Below are positions 56,526 through 64,000 of a DNA stretch of 64,000 nt, in pieces. The position numbers were made by a program, and so were the translations under genes. The notes beneath the pieces were generated by a model that saw only the letters and a program-made list of their open reading frames with translations, was not told the DNA's origin and did no database searches. Numbering within the stretch: position 1 is the stretch's first letter; every line of letters begins with the position of its first letter. The stretch spans positions 1 to 64,000 of the forward strand of contig NZ_SNYN01000018.1 in assembly GCF_004363075.1 (NCBI RefSeq), written 5' to 3'. Source of the stretch: Actinorugispora endophytica (GTDB lineage Bacteria; Actinomycetota; Actinomycetes; Streptosporangiales; Streptosporangiaceae).

Positions 56526-56699
56526 CCGGCGGCCGCCCGCCCCACCCGCGCGGGCGGCCGCCGGAAGGCCCCGGCCGTCCCGAGACGGCCGGTCCGGAGA
56601 AGTCCTCTATCCTTGCCGGAGGCGGCCGCCGCCCCCCTTTTCCCCCGCGCGGCCCCCGTCCAGACAGAACCCCGTCCCCGCCCATCGAAGAGGTCGCAG

Positions 56700-57686
56700 G
56701 TGTCATCTACCGAGTCGCCCGTGTCCGGCGCCCCCGGCCGACGCAGGAAGCCCGCCGAGAGCCCGACCGAGGAGCGTCCGAGCCGGAGCCGGGGTTCGCG
56801 CCGCCGCAGGAGCGGCGGCCGCGCCGGGAAGCGCGGCCCGTTGGTGCCCGTCCTGATCGGAGTGCTGGCCCTGGCCGTGGTCGCGCTCGGGGTGGTCCTG
56901 GTCATGGAGTTCACCGGGTCCGGCGGCTCCGAGGCCGCTACGGCCGCGCCCACCCGGTACGAGGTCTACGAGACCGGTGAGGCCGTCGAGCTCCTGGACG
57001 ACCGCGAGGCGGACCCCCGGCCGCTGAACGAGAACGAGGTCTTCGCGGACAGCGCAGAGCTGTCCAGCGGTGACCTCGTCTTCGCGCTCGAGTCCCAGTC
57101 CCTCACCGACAACTGCGCCGAGGCCGTGTGGGGTCCCCGGGCCCTGGCCGCGCTGGAGAGCGCCGAGTGCTCGCAGGTGGCACGCGGAGGCTACGTCGCC
57201 GACGGCTACATCGGCGTGGCCGCGATCTTCAAGCTCCGCGACACCGAGGCGTCCCAGACCCTGGCCGAGGGCCTGGCCCCGGTGGAGGGGGAGGAGGCCG
57301 GGTCCGAGGGCGGCTTCCTGGTCCCGCCCAGCACCGAGGCGCCGTTCGACGCCCTCGGCGCGGGCTACAGCTCCGCCACCGCCACCGTCAACGGCCACTA
57401 CCTGGTCGTCCTGTGGACGCAGTCCGAGGACTCCACCAGCGCCGAGGAGACCGAGAACCTCGAAACGCCGCTGATCGCCCTGAACGGCTTCGACATGCCG
57501 GTCTACTACCGCCTCACCGAGCGCGAGGCGTTCCTGGAGAACACCGGGGCCGCCACCGAGGGGACCACGACGGACGGGACCACGACGGACGGGACCACGA
57601 CGGACGGGACCACGACCGACGGGACCACGACCGACGGCACCGGCGGGGTCGTGGACGGGACCGCGGACCAGGGGGGAATCGGCTGA
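56700..57686 (+). CDS. Hypothetical anchored protein, paralogue 2, with GTTTD repeats
   Basis: A 328-residue protein starting at GTG 56700 with GAAGAGG upstream. It has a basic N-terminus, one helix (LVPVLIGVLALAVVALGVVLVMEF) and an exported domain homologous to that of the previous gene, with Cys in LTDNCAEAVW and SAECSQVARGG. The C-terminus carries five GTTTD repeats encoded by 15-bp units, then a Gly-rich end. The function is unknown. Confidence 0.77.
   Translation: MSSTESPVSGAPGRRRKPAESPTEERPSRSRGSRRRRSGGRAGKRGPLVPVLIGVLALAVVALGVVLVMEFTGSGGSEAATAAPTRYEVYETGEAVELLDDREADPRPLNENEVFADSAELSSGDLVFALESQSLTDNCAEAVWGPRALAALESAECSQVARGGYVADGYIGVAAIFKLRDTEASQTLAEGLAPVEGEEAGSEGGFLVPPSTEAPFDALGAGYSSATATVNGHYLVVLWTQSEDSTSAEETENLETPLIALNGFDMPVYYRLTEREAFLENTGAATEGTTTDGTTTDGTTTDGTTTDGTTTDGTGGVVDGTADQGGIG
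57561..57635 (+). repeat. Five 15-bp tandem repeats
   Basis: Units GGGACCACGACGGAC or GGGACCACGACCGAC repeat five times in frame and encode GTTTD each. Near identity at the DNA level suggests recent slippage and a length-variable tail. Confidence 0.9.
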
Positions 57687-57720
57687 GCGCGGCCCGTCCG
57701 CGCAGACCCGCCGAACACCG

Positions 57721-59373
57721 ATGACGACCGACCTTCCTCCCGCGCTGTCGGCCCTGCTCAAGGAGCAGGGCGCGGACGCCGCCCGCGTCCTGCTCATCCC
57801 GGCGGCCCTGTCCGACGGCCGCTGGTGGAGCGCGCGCGAACTCGTGCGCTCCACCGGGGTCGCGCACCGCGTGGTCGCCGCGACCCTGGACGCCCTGGGC
57901 GACGAACTGGAGCGCGACGGCGACCGCGTCCGACCGCGCGACCCCTCCCGCTACGCGCCCCTCGCGGAGCGGCCCCGCCTCGCCGACCCCGTCGGCCACC
58001 TGCTCGCCCCGCACGCCGCGGCGGAGGCCGAGCTGGAGCGCCTGGTCGCCGGGGCCCCGGCCGCGCGCGCGGACCTGGACCACGTGGCCGCCAGCGCCCG
58101 CACGGCGCTGCGCCGCGCCGTGTTCCTGGGCGCGCGCTTCGACCTGGACGGCGCGCGCCTGCTGTGCGTGGGCGACCACGACCTCACCTCGCTGGCCCTG
58201 ACCCTGGTGCACCCGGGCGCGGAGGCGGTCGTGGTGGACATCGACGAGCGCATGCTCGCCTACATCGACGCGGCCGCGGACCGGCTCGGCCTGAAGGTGC
58301 GCTGCCATTTCGCGGACCTGCGCCTGGGCCTGCCCCCCGCGGTGCGCTCCGGATCGGACCTGGTGTTCACCGACCCGCCCTACACCCCCGAAGGCGTGGA
58401 GCTGTTCGTGCGCCGCGGGCTGGAAGGCCTGGCCGAACCCAGGACCGCGCGGGTCCTCGTGGCCTACGGCGCGAGTGAGACAACCCCGGCGTTGGCGGCC
58501 CGCACCCAGGAGCGCCTGACCCGCCTCAACCTGGCCGTCGAGGCGATCTGGCCGGACTTCAACCACTACCTGGGGGCCGAGGCCATCGGCGCGGCCAGCG
58601 ACCTGTACGTGCTGCGCGCCACCGCGCGCACCCCCGTCGGCGACGGCGGGGGCCGGGCCGGGAGCAGGAGCCGCGCGGCCGCGCGCATCTACAGCCAGGG
58701 GGTGAACGCCCGGGAGTCGGCCGACGCGCTCACCGCCGGGACCGCGCCGCTGGTCTGGGCCGGGACCGCCCCCGACGCCTTCGTGGGCGCCTGGCCCGAG
58801 GCCGCGCTGCCGGAAGGGGCCAACCGGGTCCCCCTGGCGGCCTGGCTGTCCGCGCCGGTGCCCGCCGGCCACGCGGTCGTGGACCTGACCGCGGGCGGGG
58901 AGGCGCTGACCGAGCGTGTGCTCCTGGCGGCCCCGGCCGCCGAGCTGAGCGTCGTGGTGGGATCGCGCGCCCCCCAGGTGCGCGACGAGGCGGGGCAGGC
59001 GGCCCTGCGCCGCGTCGCGGGACCCGACCGGACGGTGCGGTTCGCGCGGGGGGTCCCCGACCCGCGCCGCACCGTCGTCCGGGTGGGCGCGGCGGCCCCG
59101 GGCCCCGGGGTCGCGGACGACGCCGGGGCGTGGCTGGCGCGCCACGTCCGCGAGCGCGCGCACGGCTCGGTGGCCGCCGCGCTGCGCGAGGGCCTGATCC
59201 GGGCCGCGGCCGGCCTGGGCGCCCCCGTCAACAAGAAGTGGGCCCGCACCCGCGTCGCGGCGGCCGCGCCGTGGCTCTCGGGGCACACCCTCATGGACCT
59301 GCCGCTGCACCGGCTGCTCGAACTCGACGCGGTCGCCTCCCGCCTCGCCGGGGAACTGCCCGGCGCCCACTGA
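57721..59373 (+). CDS. BpsA-like branched-chain polyamine synthase family protein
   Basis: A 550-residue protein. Residues 1-75 form a winged helix-like domain (WWSARELVRSTGVAHRVVAATL). The Rossmann-fold aminopropyltransferase-like domain (about 120-320) has LLCVGDHDLTSLALTL, AVVVDIDERMLAYIDAAADRLG and FTDPPYTPEGVELFVRRGLEGL, close to N4-bis(aminopropyl)spermidine synthases. The family motif Gly-Asp-Asp-Asp is Gly-Asp-His-Asp (151-154) here. A further 200 residues resemble no known domain. It could be a polyamine or other amino-propyl transferase; the motif change makes the reaction uncertain. Confidence 0.72.
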   Translation: MTTDLPPALSALLKEQGADAARVLLIPAALSDGRWWSARELVRSTGVAHRVVAATLDALGDELERDGDRVRPRDPSRYAPLAERPRLADPVGHLLAPHAAAEAELERLVAGAPAARADLDHVAASARTALRRAVFLGARFDLDGARLLCVGDHDLTSLALTLVHPGAEAVVVDIDERMLAYIDAAADRLGLKVRCHFADLRLGLPPAVRSGSDLVFTDPPYTPEGVELFVRRGLEGLAEPRTARVLVAYGASETTPALAARTQERLTRLNLAVEAIWPDFNHYLGAEAIGAASDLYVLRATARTPVGDGGGRAGSRSRAAARIYSQGVNARESADALTAGTAPLVWAGTAPDAFVGAWPEAALPEGANRVPLAAWLSAPVPAGHAVVDLTAGGEALTERVLLAAPAAELSVVVGSRAPQVRDEAGQAALRRVAGPDRTVRFARGVPDPRRTVVRVGAAAPGPGVADDAGAWLARHVRERAHGSVAAALREGLIRAAAGLGAPVNKKWARTRVAAAAPWLSGHTLMDLPLHRLLELDAVASRLAGELPGAH

Positions 59374-59374
59374 C

Positions 59375-59452
59375 CCCTCCCCGCTGGTCCTGGCCTCTTC
59401 CGGGTCTCTACCGTCCCCGAGATCCCGAAGAGGCCAGGACCAGCGGGGAGGG
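59375..59452. terminator. Long palindrome after the BpsA-like gene
   Basis: CCTCCCCGCTGGTCCTGGCC... pairs with ...GGCCAGGACCAGCGGGGAGG over about 30 bp. It is a member of the family at 34632 and 49072. Confidence 0.75.
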
Positions 59453-59468
59453 CGGGGGCGGTGATCGA

Positions 59469-59483
59469 TTAGGCGAACCTTAG
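59469..59483. promoter_or_regulatory. IdeR-like site upstream of gltB
   Basis: TTAGGCGAACCTTAG matches the core TTAGGCTAACCTAA at 12 of 14 positions. It lies about 415 bp before gltB at the start of a long leader region, so it could control a promoter there. Confidence 0.4.
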
Positions 59484-59559
59484 TTCGAGGCCGCCTGTTA
59501 CGGGCATGTAAGCTTGCGAAGCCGCTCTCCGACCCGAGGGAAGGTTTGCGGTGCCGGTG

Positions 59560-59638
59560 GCGGGATAAATAGCCGCATGCCGCTCCACGGAGCGGACGGG
59601 GGCACGGTATCCCGCACGAACCGGGGGTTCTCCCCGGT
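59560..59638 (+). promoter_or_regulatory. Structured 5-prime leader upstream of gltB
   Basis: The 526-bp gap before gltB is rich in hairpins: GCGGGATA/TATCCCGC (59560-59567, 59608-59615) enclosing CCGCTCC/GGAGCGG, then ACCGGGG-GTTCT-CCCCGGT (59620-59638), with more GC stems to about 59735. An RNA leader or riboswitch is possible; I could not match it to a known class. No gene is supported here. Confidence 0.4.
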
Positions 59639-59899
59639 GGGGTCGTCGCACTGTGGCGGCGGCTGGTCTAGACCTCCGGTCGATCCGGGGAGAGGGCCAC
59701 CGGCTGACGTGAGTCACCGGCGAGTGCCGCGACCACCCGGCAGAGCACCGATGTCACGAGGGCGTGTCACGCGGGTTTCAGGTTTCTGACCCCGTGGAAA
59801 AGGTGCGGGTAGAGCGGTCACAGAGCCGACGCAGCAGGGCCAATGTCGTCCCGAATGCGCTTTTCACAAAGCTCAGACGAAAGACGACAGGAGGGTAGA

Positions 59900-62800
59900 T
59901 GCCTGCTGGACAGGTGCGGCGTTCGTCCGCCCGACCGAACGCGATGACCACTTCCGAGGGCCTGTACGACAGCTCCTACGAACACGATGCCTGCGGTATC
60001 GGATTCGTCGCGGACCTCTCCGGCCGTCGCAGCCACGACATCGTCGAGAAGGCGTTGACCGTGCTGCGCAACCTCGACCACCGAGGCGCCTCCGGGGCGG
60101 ACCCCGACGACGGGGACGGCGTGGGCATCCTCACCCAGATCCCCGACGCGCTCTACCGCGAGGACTGCGGTTTCGACCTTCCCGAGGCCGGCGCCTACGC
60201 CGTCGGCATCGGGTTCCTGCCGATCGAGGCGGCCGAGCGCGCGGAGGCCGTCGCCGCCGTCGCCCGGATCGTCGACGAGGAGGGCCTGGAACTGCTCGGC
60301 TGGCGCGACCTGCCCTTCGAGCCCCAGCACTGCGGCCCCGTGGCCCGCGAGGTCATGCCGTTCTTCGGCCAGCTGTTCGTCGCGGGGCGCCCCGGCACCC
60401 CCAGCGAGGGCGCCACCGGCATCGAACTGGAGCGCTACGCCTACTGTGTGCGCAAGCGCGCCGAGCACGAGGTCGGCGTCTACTTCGCGAGCCTGTCGCC
60501 GCGCACCATCACCTACAAGGGCATGCTGACCACGCCGCAGCTCGAACCCTTCTTCCCCGACCTGTCGGACCGGCGCTACGCCTCGGGCCTGGCGCTGGTG
60601 CACTCGCGGTTCTCCACCAACACCTTCCCGTCCTGGCCGCTGGCGCACCCCTTCCGGTACATCGCGCACAACGGCGAGATCAACACGGTCAAGGGCAACC
60701 GGAACTGGATGCGCGCCCGCGAGGCCACCCTCGCCAGCGACCTCATCCCCGGCGACATCTCCCGGATCTTCCCCATCGTCGACGCCGAGGACTCCGACAC
60801 CGCGTCCTTCGACGCCGCGCTGGAGCTGCTGCACCTGGGCGGGCGCTCGCTCCCGCACTCGGTGCTGATGATGATCCCCGAGCCGTGGGAGAACCACACC
60901 GAGATGGACCCGGCGGTGCGGGCCTTCTACGAGTTCCACTCCATGCTCATGGAGCCCTGGGACGGTCCCGCGTCGGTCACCTTCACCGACGGCTCCCTCA
61001 TCGGCGCGGTCCTGGACCGCAACGGGCTGCGCCCCGGACGCTACTGGGTGACCGACGACGGCCTCGTCGTCCTCGCGAGCGAGGTCGGCGTCCTGGACAT
61101 CGACCCCGAGCGCGTCGTGCGCAAGGGCCGCCTCCAGCCGGGCCGCATCTTCGTCGTGGACACCGCGCAGGGCCGCATCATCGAGGACGAGGAGGTCAAG
61201 GCCGAACTCGCCGCCGAGCACCCCTACGCCCAGTGGCTCGCCGACGGCGTCGTGCGCCTCGCCGACCTGCCCGAGGCCGAGCCCGCCCCCATCGGGGACG
61301 TCGTCCACGAGCAGCGGGTCTTCGGGTACACGGAGGAGGAGCTCCGCGTCATCCTCACCCCCATGGCCCGCACCGGCGCCGAGGCCATCGGCTCCATGGG
61401 CACCGACACGCCCGTCGCGGCGCTGTCCAGCCGCCCGCGCCAGCTGTTCGACTACTTCTCGCAGAACTTCGCGCAGGTCACCAACCCGCCGCTGGACGCC
61501 ATCCGCGAGGAGATGGTCACCAGCCTCAGCGCCGCGCTGGGCGCCGAGGAGAACGTGCTGTCCCCGGACCCCGAGGACTGCCGCCGCATCGTGCTCGACA
61601 CCCCCGTCCTGCAGGACGCCCAGCTCGCCGCGATCGTCGGGGCGGGCGGCCCCGACGGCGACCCGGCGTTCCGCGCGCACACCGCCAACGCCACCTACCC
61701 GGTGGCCGGAGGCGGCGCGGCCCTGGCCCGCCGCCTGGACGAGATCTGCGCCGAGGTGTCGGCGGCCATCGCCGACGGCGCGCACATCATCGTGCTCAGC
61801 GACCGCGGCGCGGACGCCGAGCACGCCCCCGTCCCGTCGCTGCTGCTCACCGGCGCGGTCCACCACCACCTGGTGCGGGAGAAGACCCGCACCGAGGTCG
61901 GCCTCGTCGTCGAGGCGGGCGACGTGCGCGAGTGCCACCACGTCGCGCTGCTGCTGGGCTACGGCGCGTCCGCCGTCAACCCCTACCTGGCGCTGGCCAC
62001 CGTCCGGGACCTCGCCGCGCGCGGCGCCATCCCGGGCCTGGACCCCGAGACCGCCGCGCGCAACACCGTCAAGGCGTTCGGCAAGGGCGTCCTGAAGGTC
62101 ATGTCCAAGATCGGCGTGTCCGCGGTCAGCTCCTACACCGGCGCGCAGATCTTCGAGGCCCTCGGCCTGGGCGCCGAGGTCGTCGACCGCGCGTTCACCG
62201 GCACCACCTCGCGCCTGGGCGGCGTCGGCTTCGACGTCCTCGCCGAGGAGGCGCGCCTGCGCCACGCCGTGGCCTACGCCGCCAACCCCGCCGACCACCG
62301 CCGCCTGGCCGTGGGCGGCGAGTACCAGTGGCGGCGCGAGGGCGAACCGCACCTGTTCAACCCCGAGACGGTCTTCAAGCTCCAGCACGCCACCCGCACG
62401 CGGCGCTACGAGATCTTCAAGGAGTACACCGGCCGGATCGACGAGCAGGCCGAGAACCTCATGACGCTGCGGGGCCTGTTCACGCTCAAGGAGGGCGTGC
62501 GCGAGCCCGTGCCGATCGACGAGGTCGAACCGGTCTCGGAGATCGTCAAGCGCTTCTCCACCGGCGCCATGTCGTACGGCTCCATCTCCGCGGAGGCCCA
62601 CGAGACGCTCGCCATCGCCATGAACCGGCTCGGCGGCAAGTCCAACACCGGCGAGGGCGGCGAGGACGCCCGCCGCTTCACCCCCGACGCCAACGGGGAC
62701 CTGCGGCGCAGCTCCATCAAGCAGGTCGCGTCGGGGCGCTTCGGCGTCACCTCGCACTACCTCACCAACGCCGACGACATCCAGATCAAGATGGCCCAGG

Positions 62801-64000
62801 GCGCCAAGCCCGGCGAGGGCGGCCAGCTGCCCGGCCACAAGGTCTACCCGTGGGTCGCCGACACCCGGCACTCCACCCCCGGTGTGGGCCTGATCTCGCC
62901 GCCGCCGCACCACGACATCTACTCCATCGAGGACCTCGCCCAGCTCATCCACGACCTGAAGAACGCCAACCCCTCGGCGCGGGTCCACGTCAAGCTGGTG
63001 TCCGAGGCGGGAGTGGGCACCGTCGCCGCCGGCGTGTCCAAGGCGCACGCCGACGTGGTGCTGATCTCCGGCCACGACGGCGGGACCGGGGCCTCCCCGC
63101 TCACCTCGCTCAAGCACGCGGGCACCCCCTGGGAGCTGGGCCTGGCCGAGACCCAGCAGACCCTGCTGCGCAACGGGCTGCGCGACCGGATCGTGGTGCA
63201 GGCCGACGGCCAGCTCAAGACCGGCCGCGACGTCATCGTCGCCGCGCTGCTGGGCGCCGAGGAGTTCGGCTTCGCCACCGCCCCGCTCGTGGTGTCGGGC
63301 TGCGTCATGATGCGGGTGTGCCACCTGGACACCTGCCCGGTGGGCGTGGCCACGCAGAACCCCGAGCTGCGCAAGCGCTTCAACGGCAAGCCCGAGTTCG
63401 TCGTCAACTTCTTCGAGTTCATCGCCGAGGAGGTCCGCGAGTACCTGGCGGCCCTGGGCTTCCGCAGCCTGGCCGAGGCGATCGGCTCGGTCGACCTGCT
63501 CGACGCGCGCGCCGCCGTCGACCACTGGAAGGCCTCCGGCCTGGACCTGTCCCCGATCCTGCACGAGGTGCAGCCCTGGGACAGCGACCACCGCCACCAG
63601 GTCCGCGTCCAGGACCACGGCCTCGAGAAGGCCCTGGACAACACCCTCATCCAGCTGTCCGAGGGAGCCCTGGAGTTCGGCACGCCGCTCAGGCTGGACC
63701 TGCCGGTGCGCAACGTCAACCGCACCGTGGGCACCATGCTCGGGCACGAGGTCACCAAGCGCTACGGCGCCGAGGGCCTGCCCGACGACACCATCGACGT
63801 GACCTTCACCGGCTCGGCGGGCCAGTCCTTCGGGGCGTTCCTGCCCAAGGGCGTGACCCTGCGCCTGGTCGGCGACGCCAACGACTACGTCGGCAAGGGC
63901 CTGTCCGGCGGCCGCGTCACCGTGCGCCCCGCCGACAGCGCGCAGTTCGCCGCCGAAGAGCACATCATCGCGGGCAACGTCATCGCCTACGGGGCCACCT
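59900..64000 (+). CDS. gltB: Glutamate synthase (NADPH) large subunit, partial
   Basis: The first 1367 codons of gltB; the gene runs off the right edge, with about 150 residues missing. A propeptide precedes Cys32 in [15 protein letters not shown], the Ntn amidotransferase nucleophile. [29 protein letters not shown] lies in the same domain. Further on, [25 protein letters not shown] and [17 protein letters not shown] mark the FMN domain. The cysteines in [20 protein letters not shown] bind the 3Fe-4S cluster. ATG 59900 follows AGGAGGG. It makes glutamate from glutamine and 2-oxoglutarate. Confidence 0.97.

Noticed and set aside
57561-57635. CRISPR-like tandem repeat
   Set aside because: Units are contiguous without spacers and in frame within a protein gene, so they are a coding minisatellite.
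59818-63963. A 1381-codon open frame on the minus strand
   Set aside because: It is antisense to gltB, whose plus-strand product is unmistakable. Long antisense frames are common in DNA this rich in GC at third positions.

Overview
The window is chromosomal DNA of a very GC-rich actinomycete. The supporting signs are GTG starts with GTGA/ATGA stop-start coupling, a SARP regulator, an acyl-CoA carboxylase epsilon subunit, a PriA-type isomerase inside the his operon, TIGR02234, CD225 and DUF2752 proteins around the trp genes, and IdeR-like iron boxes. A Nocardiopsis-like (Nocardiopsidaceae) source is a guess from overall gene style and cannot be proved from the sequence alone.

Region 1 (1 to about 19.2 kb) is a type II polyketide cluster. 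A minus-strand operon reads ACP, ketosynthase, chain-length-factor-like partner, AfsA-family protein, HAD phosphatase, then the start of a biotin carboxylase at the left edge. Facing it on the plus strand are a KSIII-like enzyme and a FabG-type ketoreductase. Next come a small coupled gene pair, a NarL-type two-component system, an aldo/keto reductase, an FAD monooxygenase, a divergent DHA2-type exporter, a SARP activator, AccE and AccD, and a ThDP-dependent enzyme. No aromatase or cyclase is present. KS/CLF/ACP/KR next to AfsA plus a phosphatase suggests a dedicated acyl chain joined to dihydroxyacetone phosphate, giving a butenolide or butyrolactone-like product (inference).

Region 2 (19.3 to 25.5 kb) is ordinary accessory sequence: an AraC-AzlC-AzlD operon, a GNAT acetyltransferase, a hotdog thioesterase, a CBM48 protein, an MFS exporter and a uronate-dehydrogenase-like enzyme. 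Region 3 (25.8 to 30.7 kb) has a Ser/Thr kinase converging on a compact lasso-peptide operon, A-C-B1-B2, with a 47-residue precursor. A PadR regulator with a clear inverted-repeat operator follows.

Region 4 (30.8 to 35.3 kb) holds DinB, two membrane proteins, YbaK, a LON-domain protein and a ferritin with tandem IdeR-like boxes. Region 5 (35.5 to 41.1 kb) is the histidine operon hisD-C-B-(small membrane protein)-H-priA-F. Region 6 (41.4 to 46.6 kb) is a heterodimeric ABC exporter and a SIS-domain protein. Region 7 (46.7 to 52.3 kb) carries hisI, TIGR02234 and accessory membrane proteins, then trpC, a short leader-like ORF with attenuator-like hairpins, trpB and trpA. trpE, trpD and trpF are absent; PriA is expected to supply the TrpF activity.

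Region 8 (52.5 to 64 kb) has a DoxX/MauE protein, a membrane DsbA and lgt, two paralogous anchored proteins, a BpsA-like aminopropyltransferase, and a long structured leader before gltB, which runs off the right edge. Several intergenic spaces carry related long palindromes, and one roughly 150-bp repeat occurs twice with an internal inversion. No tRNA, rRNA, CRISPR array or intact insertion sequence was seen.
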